DNA from: Proteobacteria bacterium SG_bin5
Lineage (GTDB): Bacteria > Pseudomonadota > Alphaproteobacteria > Sphingomonadales > Sphingomonadaceae
Assembly (NCBI GenBank): GCA_002083475.1
Contig: LWDI01000080.1
Coordinates: 17,432-81,431, forward strand
Direction: 5' to 3'
Length of the DNA: 64,000 nt
The stretch's first letter is position 1. Every line of letters starts with the position of its first letter. A program made the translations under genes and the position numbers. This document shows positions 45,819 through 53,448 of the stretch, one piece after another. The notes beneath the pieces were generated by a model. It worked only from the letters and a program-made list of their open reading frames with translations, was not told the DNA's origin and searched no databases.

Positions 45819-46602
45819 TCAGCGTATGCGCAGCAGCTTGCGATAGTCGCCGCTGGCAAACGCGGTGGCGTCGCGAACCAGCCGCACCACGAACGAGCGC
45901 GCGGCGGAGATCTTCCATTCGGTCGCAGGGAGCTGGGCGGCGTCTTCGCGCCCCAGCTCGGTCGCGATCTGGCGATAGGTCGCGCCAGTGTTGCGCAGGT
46001 CGAGAGCGCGGAGCATCAGGTCGAGACGCGCGAGACGATAAGCGGTAAGCGGCCAGCCGCGCGGCAGCGGCCCCGCTGCCCGGCCGAGCAGGCGGCGGTG
46101 GAAGCGCAGCAGGCTGGCAATCCGGGTGAGGAAGTCCTTGTCGAGTGGGATGACGGCGGCGAGCGGCCGACCCGGAGTCGCCTCGCGCAGCCACAACCGA
46201 TGTTCGCCGGCCGCGTCGGCGACGATGACATGGCGTCCGTCGATCCCGGCCAGGTCGGCGAGCAGCGCGCCAAGCGCGCGCGGATCGACCGGGGCGGCGG
46301 TCGCGAATCCCTCCGGCGCGGCGTCCAGAATGACCGTGACGGCGGTCAGCTCCGGGTGCCAGACGACCGGCTCTGACAGGTCATCCGGTGCCGTGGCGAA
46401 AGGATAACCCCCAGCGCCGCGCGAACGCCGATTCAGCGGCGTTCTTCGCGACGGCGCCGTTCGCGATGCGCTGCTGCATCTGCGCATGTTCGGCGCGATA
46501 GTTGCTGTTTCTCCGCAAGAACTCGGCGGCAAGATCGGCGCGCCCGAGAGCGTCGGACATCCCGCCGGCGCGTCGCTGGCGACGCTCAGGCGGCGTCGGC
46601 AT
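45819..46602 (-). CDS. fseA: FseA-like excision activator made by +1 ribosomal frameshift
   Basis: Two overlapping frames together encode one ~260-residue protein. The zero frame from ATG 46602 (behind GGGAGGATGCA) gives 68 residues ending RRWGLSF and would stop at 46381. Skipping one C after TTT at 46399-46401 enters the +1 frame (ATAPDDLSEPVVWHPELTAV...), which runs to 45819 and carries the DUF2285 domain (RLARLDLMLRALDL, TYRQIATELG, DYRKLLRI). In ICEMlSymR7A, Msi172 and Msi171 have the same domain order and are fused by programmed +1 frameshifting to form FseA, the activator of rdfS. The +1 frame alone has no convincing start near the join. Confidence 0.8.
46381..46602 (-). CDS. zero-frame product of the fseA-like gene (DUF6499-like)
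   Basis: The 73-residue protein made when no frameshift occurs: MPTPPERRQRRAGG... DLAAEFLRRNSNYRAEHAQM ... RRWGLSFRHGTG. The AAEFLRRNSNYRAEH part matches the short transcriptional-regulator domain that precedes DUF2285 in fused homologues. Most ribosomes would make this truncated form, which holds the element quiet. Confidence 0.7.
   Translation of the reverse strand: MPTPPERRQRRAGGMSDALGRADLAAEFLRRNSNYRAEHAQMQQRIANGAVAKNAAESAFARRWGLSFRHGTG
46395..46404 (-). other. probable programmed +1 frameshift site
   Basis: Minus-strand sequence TCC-TTT-C-GCC. Slippage of the TTT codon tRNA one base forward onto TTC keeps near-perfect pairing and puts GCC into the A site, joining the two frames exactly where protein homology continues. 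Confidence 0.7.
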
Positions 46603-46748
46603 TGCATCCTCCCATGTGCGCTTGGCGCGGATTTCGGGAGCGACAACTTTGCCGCGCCGGAGGCAGTGCAATAGCGCGAAGGTTGCGCCCAACCATGTCG
46701 TTGGCGGCCCGCCTTCAGCAATGAGAATACACGGAAATGGATTAAATA

Positions 46749-47021
46749 TTAACGCTTTGGCGGTCGCTCGCAGCCGAGCAGATTGGCGTAACCCACCTCG
46801 GTCATCCACCGTGCCCGCGCAAGATGGCTGTTGTGCATCGTCTTCGCCCTATGCGGTTCCGTGGTTGCGTCGATGCCGAGAATACAGGCGGCAGCCTCGC
46901 GCCAGTCACCCCCCTCGTCATCGGCGTCGAGCAGGCGCAGATAGTCCGCCAGATGGCTTTCGTCATAGGCGGTGAGCTGCAATACGTCGGGTGCGCGATC
47001 CGCGAAACGGCTATTGCTCAT
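46749..47021 (-). CDS. QseM-like DUF2285-type antiactivator
   Basis: A 90-residue protein, start behind GAGGGGG. HLADYLRLLDADDEGGDWRE, LGIDATTEPHRAK and HLARARWMTEVGYANLL echo the DUF2285 helices at the end of the FseA-like protein. In ICEMlSymR7A the similar small protein QseM binds TraR and FseA and blocks transfer, and it is divergent from the XRE-type gene qseC. The same divergent pair is seen here. Confidence 0.7.
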   Translation of the reverse strand: MSNSRFADRAPDVLQLTAYDESHLADYLRLLDADDEGGDWREAAACILGIDATTEPHRAKTMHNSHLARARWMTEVGYANLLGCERPPKR

Positions 47022-47133
47022 GGCGCCCCCTCATTTTCCCCATTTACCAACCTAGACCAAATACAGGCGCCGGTTACGCGCAAGTCTCGCATCGTTCGTT
47101 GCATCCGTTGCAGCGATAGCCGGCGCGCGGCCC

Positions 47134-47175
47134 ACGATACACCTTATAGGAGATAAACCGCATAGTGTGTATCGT
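47134..47175. promoter_or_regulatory. inverted-repeat operator between qseM-like and XRE genes
   Basis: Perfect 9-base arms ACGATACAC (47134-47142) and GTGTATCGT (47167-47175), separated by 24 bases, lie between the divergent starts and directly upstream of the XRE gene. The arrangement suits two-site binding by the XRE regulator, which would balance the two promoters. Confidence 0.65.
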
Positions 47176-47189
47176 CCAGTTTGGAGCGC

Positions 47190-47417
47190 ATGGATATGCG
47201 CCGCCTCGTGGGAATGAACTTCGCCAGATTGAGGAAGGAAAAAGGCTTCACCCAAGAGCGTTTTGCCGAAACATCTGGATTTACCCAACAATATGTCAGT
47301 GATTTGGAACGGGGTCGCCGTAATCCAACTGTCGTGACCTTGTTTCACTTGGCCTCGACTCTTGGTGTCACGCCTGCCGATCTTGTAGCCGAAATCGATT
47401 CGTCAGAACCCAGCTAA
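47190..47417 (+). CDS. XRE-family regulator (QseC-like)
   Basis: A 75-residue helix-turn-helix protein (FARLRKEKGFTQERFAETSG, FTQQYVSDLERGRRNPTV, TLFHLASTLGVTPADLV). Start is ATG 47190 or, judged by GGAG spacing, ATG 47196. In size, fold and divergent position it matches QseC of ICEMlSymR7A, a repressor that controls the antiactivator gene. Confidence 0.85.
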   Translation: MDMRRLVGMNFARLRKEKGFTQERFAETSGFTQQYVSDLERGRRNPTVVTLFHLASTLGVTPADLVAEIDSSEPS

Positions 47418-47574
47418 CTTCGTAGAACTTGGGCGCGAGCCGGGCGATAGCCCGGCGAGCGCGATTGCGGCCGCGCGGACCTTGGGACGCGCGGCCGCCG
47501 CCGATCCGTCGCAGCGCATCGGCGCGAAACGGGGAAGCCGCAGGGCCGGAACTCGACCCCGCGGCGGCGGCTAG

Positions 47575-48417
47575 TCAGGCTGCCTTAAGGCGCTGCATCC
47601 CTTCGGCCAGCGTCCAAAGCGCGCGATTGAGAGTCACATTCTGGTCGATACCGTTGATCGCGCGGGTTTGGCTGCGACGGATACGGCCCTCGGCGTTGCG
47701 CTTGCGGCTCTGCAAACCACCCCGAACGACATTCTCCTGAATGACGTTGAACGTGGTCCACAGGCTGTCGCCAACATCCTCACGCCTGCGCGGTTCGATG
47801 ATCTGTTCGGGACGCAGCGGGCTTTCGTCCTCCCCATAGCGAGCGACCAAACTCACCTCGCCGAGCAAGCGTCGCTCGTCTTCGGAAAGTCGAACCTCCT
47901 TCATCGTCTCGCTGGCGTCGATCAGGCGGGGGAAGTCCTCGGCGACGGTGTAAACGCCCTCGATAATGTCGTGCTCGATGTTGCCTTTATGGGGAACGCG
48001 CACCTCCTCAAACCGCTCGCCCGCGATCATGCTGTTAGTGCAGACGAAACGCAGCATTCCCGCAAACATCTGATAGGCGCTGGTCCCGTCATGGCTGTTG
48101 ACGATGATGACCTCGGCGGCCTCGGGCTTGCCGATTCCATCATCCCGGCGCAGGCGCAGCATATGCTTGGCGTGCCCGTGGCGGCTGCCGTCGCGGGGGA
48201 CCGACTGGACGGCGAAGAACGGAAACCATCCTTCGCGGCGCAATCCCTCCACAATGTCGATGGTGGGCACATAGACGTAGCGTTCTGAACGACTGTCATG
48301 TGCTTCGCGAGCAAAGATGGACGGGACGTGACGGTAGAGCGCCTCGTTGTCGAGCGGCTCCCGCCCGCTAATCTGATGGGCATTCCGGCCGAACCGGGTG
48401 GCAAGCTGGTAGTGCAT
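47575..48417 (-). CDS. DUF932 protein
   Basis: A 280-residue DUF932 (phage/plasmid-like TIGR03299-type) protein: RYVYVPTIDIVEGLRREGWFPF, EVIIVNSHDGTSAYQMFAGM, LRFVCTNSMI. A GGAGG box precedes the ATG. Common on conjugative plasmids and ICEs of sphingomonads; the molecular role is not known. It has an unusually long GC-rich upstream region. Confidence 0.88.
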   Translation of the reverse strand: MHYQLATRFGRNAHQISGREPLDNEALYRHVPSIFAREAHDSRSERYVYVPTIDIVEGLRREGWFPFFAVQSVPRDGSRHGHAKHMLRLRRDDGIGKPEAAEVIIVNSHDGTSAYQMFAGMLRFVCTNSMIAGERFEEVRVPHKGNIEHDIIEGVYTVAEDFPRLIDASETMKEVRLSEDERRLLGEVSLVARYGEDESPLRPEQIIEPRRREDVGDSLWTTFNVIQENVVRGGLQSRKRNAEGRIRRSQTRAINGIDQNVTLNRALWTLAEGMQRLKAA

Positions 48418-48692
48418 TTTGGCCTCCTTGGGCTTGGGTTTCTGCGCAGCGGAGCGCCGCGCTGAAACCCTGCCCGTCGGCGAGACCGGGGGTGCAACCG
48501 GAGTGGGCGGCTTCGCGGGGAACCGGCTGCACGGAACGCGAAGCGTGGAGGAAGCTGGGCGGAAGCCGCTCCGAAGGGCGCCAGGGGCAGCGCCCCAAGC
48601 ACCGCGCCGCGTCGGCGGCGCACCACGACTCTAGTCCGCTGGTTTTCCCGGTTGTGATGGCGGAGGGACGCCCGGGCGGTTAAGGCAGAACC
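48418..48692. other. GC-rich leader upstream of the DUF932 gene
   Basis: 275 bases without a gene. Contains several GC-rich short inverted repeats (for example around gggcgccaggggcagcgcccc) and a cggaacgcgaagcgtggagg stretch that partly recurs in the leader of the ParB-like gene at 53.2 kb. It holds the divergent promoters. Confidence 0.45.
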
Positions 48693-49454
48693 ATGGCGGC
48701 CACCGATCTTCTCGACGACGCGCAATTACTGTTCGAGCGCGCCCAGGCACACAAGCGTGAGCTTGGCGGCCTCCTCGGTGCCGGACCCGGCCTGCTGTGG
48801 AACATCGGACGCTCGACCTCGCCCGAGGGCCTGCATCGCGCCGAATTGCGGATCGACCGAGGCGCGCAGCGCCGGGCCAAGCCGATCCTAGCCGACGTCG
48901 CCAACAATCTTGTCCACGCGCTCGATCATGTCACGGCCGCGGCGCGCAAATCCGCCGGGCTCCCCAACCCAAGGAATCTCTATTTCCCGATCGAACGCGA
49001 CGACGGTGACTATGCCAAGGCCATCGAAAAGAAGGTCGCGGTTCATCTCGACCAGCCCTGGATCGACATCTTCGCTACTGTACGTGAGGCGCACCGCCCC
49101 TATCTCCACTATCTCCAACTGGTCCGGATTCTTTCACGAGAGTCGAAACATTGGGAGTTGGCCGCCGGGACCGCCGGAGCGCTCGCCGTTCAATGGTTCC
49201 CGCCTGGCTCGCAGCAGCATCGAATCGTCGAGATGCCGGCGGATCATTTTACCGCGAACGACAGTTACCCGATCTGGGAAGCCGCCGAGCCCTTTCCGAA
49301 CGTCGGCGTCCAGATCATCACAAACTACCGCGTCGCTGGTGAGGACATTGAGGAAGCGTCGCTGGAGTCGGTGCTGTCGACCAGCTTCACCTTTGTGTCT
49401 GGCGTGATCGCCACGAGCCGGGAGTATCTGGCGACCCTACCTCCGCCAAATTGA
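48693..49454 (+). CDS. unknown 253-residue protein
   Basis: A soluble, mostly helical protein, MAATDLLDDAQLLFERAQAHKREL..., with a segment PLFRIERDDG-like replaced here by YFPIERDDGDYAKAIEKK. No signal peptide, membrane segment or catalytic motif is recognised. It is the only forward gene between DUF932 and DUF736 and ends in a hairpin shared with the convergent DUF736 gene. Accessory gene of the element. Confidence 0.65.
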   Translation: MAATDLLDDAQLLFERAQAHKRELGGLLGAGPGLLWNIGRSTSPEGLHRAELRIDRGAQRRAKPILADVANNLVHALDHVTAAARKSAGLPNPRNLYFPIERDDGDYAKAIEKKVAVHLDQPWIDIFATVREAHRPYLHYLQLVRILSRESKHWELAAGTAGALAVQWFPPGSQQHRIVEMPADHFTANDSYPIWEAAEPFPNVGVQIITNYRVAGEDIEEASLESVLSTSFTFVSGVIATSREYLATLPPPN

Positions 49455-49462
49455 CGGACGAG

Positions 49463-49486
49463 CGCCCCGCTCCGGGGAGCGGGGCG
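49463..49486. terminator. convergent hairpin
   Basis: A perfect 11-bp stem (49463-49473 with 49476-49486) and 2-base spacer between the stop codons of two convergent genes. No T tract, so its strength as an intrinsic terminator is uncertain. Confidence 0.55.
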
Positions 49487-49497
49487 TCGTCGACCGG

Positions 49498-49797
49498 TCA
49501 GCGCGACCAGATGAGGGCGTATTCGCCGGCGGTCTCGGTTTCGGACAGCGTGGCGTAGACGGGAGCCGGGAAGCTCGGGTCGTCCAGCTTGACCGAAATG
49601 TAGTCGCGGCCTTCGCGGCTGGTCTTCTTCCAGGCGGCACCGATATCCATGTCAGCGGCGCTGATGCGAAAGTCGGGGGATTTCTCGCCGTCCTTGTCGA
49701 CTGGGCGGAGAACCTCCTTGGTGTTGAGGGTGAGCGTCTTGATGACGCCGGTGAAGTCGCCTTTGCTGTTAGCGGTGAAGGTGCCGATCGTAGCCAT
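49498..49797 (-). CDS. DUF736 protein, second copy
   Basis: A 99-residue DUF736 protein: MATIGTFTANSKGDFTGVIKTL, DIGAAWKKTSREGRDYISVKLDDPSFPAPVYATL. Closely related in pattern to the copy at 43997-44332 but shorter. It is transcribed alone, with a long structured leader. Often among the most conserved small genes of these elements; the function is unknown. Confidence 0.88.
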   Translation of the reverse strand: MATIGTFTANSKGDFTGVIKTLTLNTKEVLRPVDKDGEKSPDFRISAADMDIGAAWKKTSREGRDYISVKLDDPSFPAPVYATLSETETAGEYALIWSR

Positions 49798-50136
49798 GTC
49801 GTATTCTCCTGCCTGCTCGGACCGCGCCTATCGCGGCCTCGATGGCGTTTCGTCGGCAGGGGACGATCGACCGCGCACCCGAAGGGCCGCAGCGCAGCGG
49901 AGGATGGCGGAGCGCCGCTTTTTTGCCTCGCGATGCAAAGCCGCAGGCGGCGGAAAAAAGTGGCGCTCCACCATTGCGGGAAGGCGAGCGGCCACGGGTA
50001 GACCAGCCATTGGAGAGGCCGTTTGGGCAGCGCCGGGCTAGGAATAGCAGAGGAGACATGGCGATCGTGGCGCACACGGGCGGAACGAGAAGGTCAGTGG
50101 CACCCATCATTCCCGCGAAGATGCTACGCCGGTGCA
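49798..50136. other. 339-bp structured leader with a large hairpin
   Basis: No gene. A strong stem-loop spans 49909-49969: GGAGCGCC plus a mostly paired CTTTTTT/AAAAAAG section closes a ~20-base loop, with only one or two mismatches in ~17 pairs. It could be a terminator for either strand or a 5' leader structure of the DUF736 mRNA. Confidence 0.55.
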
Positions 50137-50967
50137 ATGACGAATCGCGACGACAAGCAGGACGAGCCAGACCCTCGCGAGGGCCTAGCGGAGGAAGGGT
50201 TGCTTTCGCCCCTGATCGAGGACTGGCGGGCGATCTACATCGAGAACTATGCGCCTTGGTTCGATCTGGCGCGCGACGTCAATCGTTACGCCACCTGGCT
50301 CTTCCAGGAACATCAGGATGCCGGCAATGGCGGGCCAGCCAACGCACAGGCCCCAACGGCGGTGCGCATGTATGGGCGCGCGATGAACGCGTTCGCGGCT
50401 TCTGTCATGCTAGCCGAGCGCGCCATGGCGATTGAAGCGGCGGGTGCGGTGCGCGCGATCTACGAAGTGGGATTCTGGCTGAGCCTGCTCGCCACCGATC
50501 CGTTCAAGGCGCTCGAAGCGCTGGAGATCGACGAGCACGACAACGCGATCCAGCGGGAGGCGCTGCTGCGCGAAGAGCATTCTACAGACGCCGCTGTTGT
50601 CGCAGCATCGCTGAAGCGCGAAACGCATCATGTCGCGAAGCTGGCTAAGCGGAAGAGCCTCAGCGTCAAAAAGATCGCCAAGACCATGCCGAAACGGTCG
50701 GGCTATCTCGAATATCGCTTGGTGAGCGCATTCTACGGCCATCTGTCTAGCAGCAGCCTCGACGGCTTGAAGAAGAGGAATGGCAAGGGAGGCGTGACCA
50801 ATATTCTGGGTCCGTTCGAAACAGAGATCCCCAAGGCATTGTCTTTCGCGCTCGACGCGATGCTCCGCTGTACCCGCTATTTCGAGGTCATGATGAAAGA
50901 AGGCCGGCAGCCCGATCGCTTGGAGAAGGCTCACCGCACGTTGCTGGACCTTCAGGCTGCACCCTGA
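50137..50967 (+). CDS. DUF5677-like protein
   Basis: A 276-residue helical protein starting MTNRDDKQDEPD. The segment AIEAAGAVRAIYEVGFWLSLLATDPFKALEAL resembles DUF5677. Then a Lys-rich stretch (KLAKRKSLSVKKIAKTM) and a C-terminal helix bundle follow. No catalytic motif is seen. Accessory gene; it ends in a strong bidirectional terminator. Confidence 0.65.
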   Translation: MTNRDDKQDEPDPREGLAEEGLLSPLIEDWRAIYIENYAPWFDLARDVNRYATWLFQEHQDAGNGGPANAQAPTAVRMYGRAMNAFAASVMLAERAMAIEAAGAVRAIYEVGFWLSLLATDPFKALEALEIDEHDNAIQREALLREEHSTDAAVVAASLKRETHHVAKLAKRKSLSVKKIAKTMPKRSGYLEYRLVSAFYGHLSSSSLDGLKKRNGKGGVTNILGPFETEIPKALSFALDAMLRCTRYFEVMMKEGRQPDRLEKAHRTLLDLQAAP

Positions 50968-50970
50968 TCG

Positions 50971-51009
50971 AAAAGCGGCCGCGCCCACCGGGGCGCGGCC
51001 GCGATTTTT
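50971..51009. terminator. bidirectional terminator
   Basis: 12-bp perfect GC-rich stem (50975-50986 with 50991-51002), loop accg, AAAA on the left and T5 on the right. It ends the DUF5677 gene on + and the ParB-like gene on -. Confidence 0.92.
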
Positions 51010-51063
51010 GGCCGGCGACAAAAGGAAGGCCGGGACCGCTCACGCGACCCCGGCCCGATGCCG

Positions 51064-53127
51064 CTATTCAGCGGCGACCGCATAGGACGCTTCGCCGTCC
51101 TGCGCTCCGGTATCGGGGGCCTCCGCTTCGGACGGCTGCTCCACGGTCCCGTTATTCTCGGCTTCGACGGGTGCGGGCTGCTCCGCCTCCGGCTCGGGGG
51201 TTCGCAAGATCGCGGGAAGCCAGCCGGTCCCGGCCAGAAGCTGCTCGGCCGCCTGCGCCATGTCCGGCTTCTTCATGTCGGCGATACGGCAGGCGGCATC
51301 CTCGGACACTCCTTCGGTCACGGCCTCCACGATATGTGCCTTGGTGACGCGGCCAAGGTAGCTGTCCACCGTGGGGGTCCAGTCCTTCGTCACGTCCAGC
51401 GCCAACGCGGTCGCCAGACGGTCCGCCGTTTGCAGTGACCGGGGCTTGCGATCCCACGGCAGACGCAGCGCGTTGACGGTGCGGGCCGCGCAATGCGCCA
51501 GCAGCGCAATCCGCTTCTCGTCCGTCAGCGAGACGATGAAGGCCCACAGGTCCGCCACGTCGCGCGGTATCCGCTCCGCCCATGCTTCATGCTGTTCACT
51601 TGCGCGCGCCGCCAGAGGTGTATCCTCGATCCCGTCCGCATGGCTTCCCAAAGGGGTCACGGTCGGACGAACCTCAAGGCAACCGGCCTCGGCATAGCTG
51701 TAGAACAGTTGCGCGGTCAGCGTATGGGTCAATGCGATCAACGCCGTATCGGGTTGCTCGGCCAGCGCCACGCGGAGCGCAAGCGTCCGATGCGCGGAAA
51801 GGTCGCGGGTGAGGCTGTCGGAAATCGGCTTACCCGATTCCTCGTCCTCCTCCTCGATCTCCTGCACGTCCTCGTCCTGCTCATCCTCCACGACTTGCCG
51901 GTCGGTCGCATCGGCTTCGGCTTCCGGCTTCGGGTCCGCCAGCGCATCGTCCTCGGCTCGGACGAAACCGCGCTCGATCCTGACCGTGCCGTCATGGTGA
52001 AGTACAACGAACGCGCCGCCATGCGCGATCACGTTGGCGTCGTAGGCATACCGCTTGGCTGAAATGGCGTCGATCTCATCGGACACCACCTCCAGCTTAG
52101 CCGCCACCTCCTCGGGCATCTCGTCATAGGACGAATAGCCCTCGGCCAGTTCGTCATGCTCGGTGGACAGCGCTTCAAGCCGCGCCTCGTCCGCGTCGGA
52201 CAGAGGAACGGTCTGCGGATAGAAGCGCCGCATCCCGTGGGCGTGGGGATAGTCGATATGCGCCTCGGCCCATTTCCAGCCCTCGGCCTGAACCTCGCCC
52301 GCGATCTCGCGCAGTTTCTCGGCGGCGAGCATGTCGAGCAAGCCCGCATCCTCGAAGAACCCGCCCTGGTCCTCGCTGAACAGGTCACGGATAATGTTAC
52401 CGCCCGCCTCGATATAGGCGTCGGCTCCGACGAACACCGCGCGGCGGTCATCGGCAGGCACGTTGGCAGCGGTCATGTCGCGCCGGATGATCCACGGCTC
52501 GCGATTGTGATGCAGCCCCTCGAACACCTGCTCCTGCCGGGCATGGTCCTCGGTGATCGCGAAGGCCATAAGCTGGTCCAGCGTCAGACCGTCCTCGCGA
52601 TAGATCTGCAACAGCCTCGGGCTGACAGCGCCCAAGCGAAGCCGCTGCTTCACCACGCCCGCCGACACGCCGAACCGCGCGCCGATCTCCTGCGCGCCCC
52701 AACCCTTGTCGTTGGAAAGCTCCGCAAACCGCTCGAACTGGTCGGCGGGGTGCATGGGCGTCCGGGTCACGTTCTCGTCCAGACTGATCTCGGCAGGATC
52801 GTTCGCCGTATCCAGCCAGCAGCGCACAGGCTCGGACTTCCTGATCTGCTTGCGCTTCGCGCGCAGCAGCATCGCCAGCCTGCGGCCCTCGCCAGCGGTG
52901 ACGAGGTAATAGCCGGTCGGCGTGCCGTCCTCCTTGACCTCGGGTTCGACGACAAGGTTCTGGATCAGCCCCTTGTGCTGGATCGAAGCGGCCAGCGCCT
53001 CGATAGCGGCTTCCCCATGCGGCACCTTGCGGGCATTGCGCGGGGACTTTTTGAGCTTGGCGAGCGGCACGAAAATCTCGACGCCCGACACAGGCTCGGC
53101 GGCTACGGTTTCGGTAACAGCGTTCAT
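51064..53127 (-). CDS. ParB/RepB/Spo0J-like protein
   Basis: A 687-residue ParB-like protein. The N-terminal ParB/Srx fold has PLAKLKKSPRNARKV, HKGLIQNLVV, GYYLVTAGEGRRLAML and DENVTRTPMHPADQFERF. The HTH follows (GWGAQEIGARFGVSAGVVKQRL). The long C-terminal half has an acidic stretch (EDEQDEDVQEIEEEDEES). No ParA partner is in the window. The start ATG is set by AAGGAG. Such ParB-like proteins are typical of Sphingomonadaceae elements and may act in silencing or nicking rather than partition. Confidence 0.88.
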   Translation of the reverse strand: MNAVTETVAAEPVSGVEIFVPLAKLKKSPRNARKVPHGEAAIEALAASIQHKGLIQNLVVEPEVKEDGTPTGYYLVTAGEGRRLAMLLRAKRKQIRKSEPVRCWLDTANDPAEISLDENVTRTPMHPADQFERFAELSNDKGWGAQEIGARFGVSAGVVKQRLRLGAVSPRLLQIYREDGLTLDQLMAFAITEDHARQEQVFEGLHHNREPWIIRRDMTAANVPADDRRAVFVGADAYIEAGGNIIRDLFSEDQGGFFEDAGLLDMLAAEKLREIAGEVQAEGWKWAEAHIDYPHAHGMRRFYPQTVPLSDADEARLEALSTEHDELAEGYSSYDEMPEEVAAKLEVVSDEIDAISAKRYAYDANVIAHGGAFVVLHHDGTVRIERGFVRAEDDALADPKPEAEADATDRQVVEDEQDEDVQEIEEEDEESGKPISDSLTRDLSAHRTLALRVALAEQPDTALIALTHTLTAQLFYSYAEAGCLEVRPTVTPLGSHADGIEDTPLAARASEQHEAWAERIPRDVADLWAFIVSLTDEKRIALLAHCAARTVNALRLPWDRKPRSLQTADRLATALALDVTKDWTPTVDSYLGRVTKAHIVEAVTEGVSEDAACRIADMKKPDMAQAAEQLLAGTGWLPAILRTPEPEAEQPAPVEAENNGTVEQPSEAEAPDTGAQDGEASYAVAAE

Positions 53128-53440
53128 CACACTTCTCCTTCAAAACCACACGCACCCCGGAATGGGGTGGGCGGCGAAAGAGCGACCGGCAGGCCCGCCG
53201 ACGGAGCCGGGCAGCATCCGTAAGGACCGGAACGCAGAGGAGGTAAGCGCGGCACGCGCGTTGCGGCCCGGCGCGGCGGGCCTAGAGGGAAGCGACGCCC
53301 ACCCCATCGAGGCAGTGCAACGACCAAAAATGCGATCGGGCCGGCGCAGCCCTGGCCCGATCTCCGCAGCATGGGAAAGACACAAATCCGCCTCCGCGGA
53401 TTTACGGTTCGGCGTGGACACGCCGAGCGGGGCGTTGCGG
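53128..53440. other. GC-rich leader of the ParB-like gene
   Basis: No gene. Contains perfect hairpins AAATCCGC-CTCC-GCGGATTT (53384-53403) and CGGCGTG-GA-CACGCCG (53410-53425), plus CACCCC-GGAA-TGGGGTG near the gene start. An IS1182-family element has inserted just upstream and may have cut the original promoter region. Confidence 0.5.
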
Positions 53441-53448
53441 GGCAGGCT

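Noticed and set aside
45819..46602. Treating the split DUF2285 gene as a broken pseudogene.
   Set aside because: The join is a single +1 step at a TTT-C slip site with homology continuing on both sides, and the homologous gene in ICEMlSymR7A is frameshifted by design. A mutation cannot be fully excluded.
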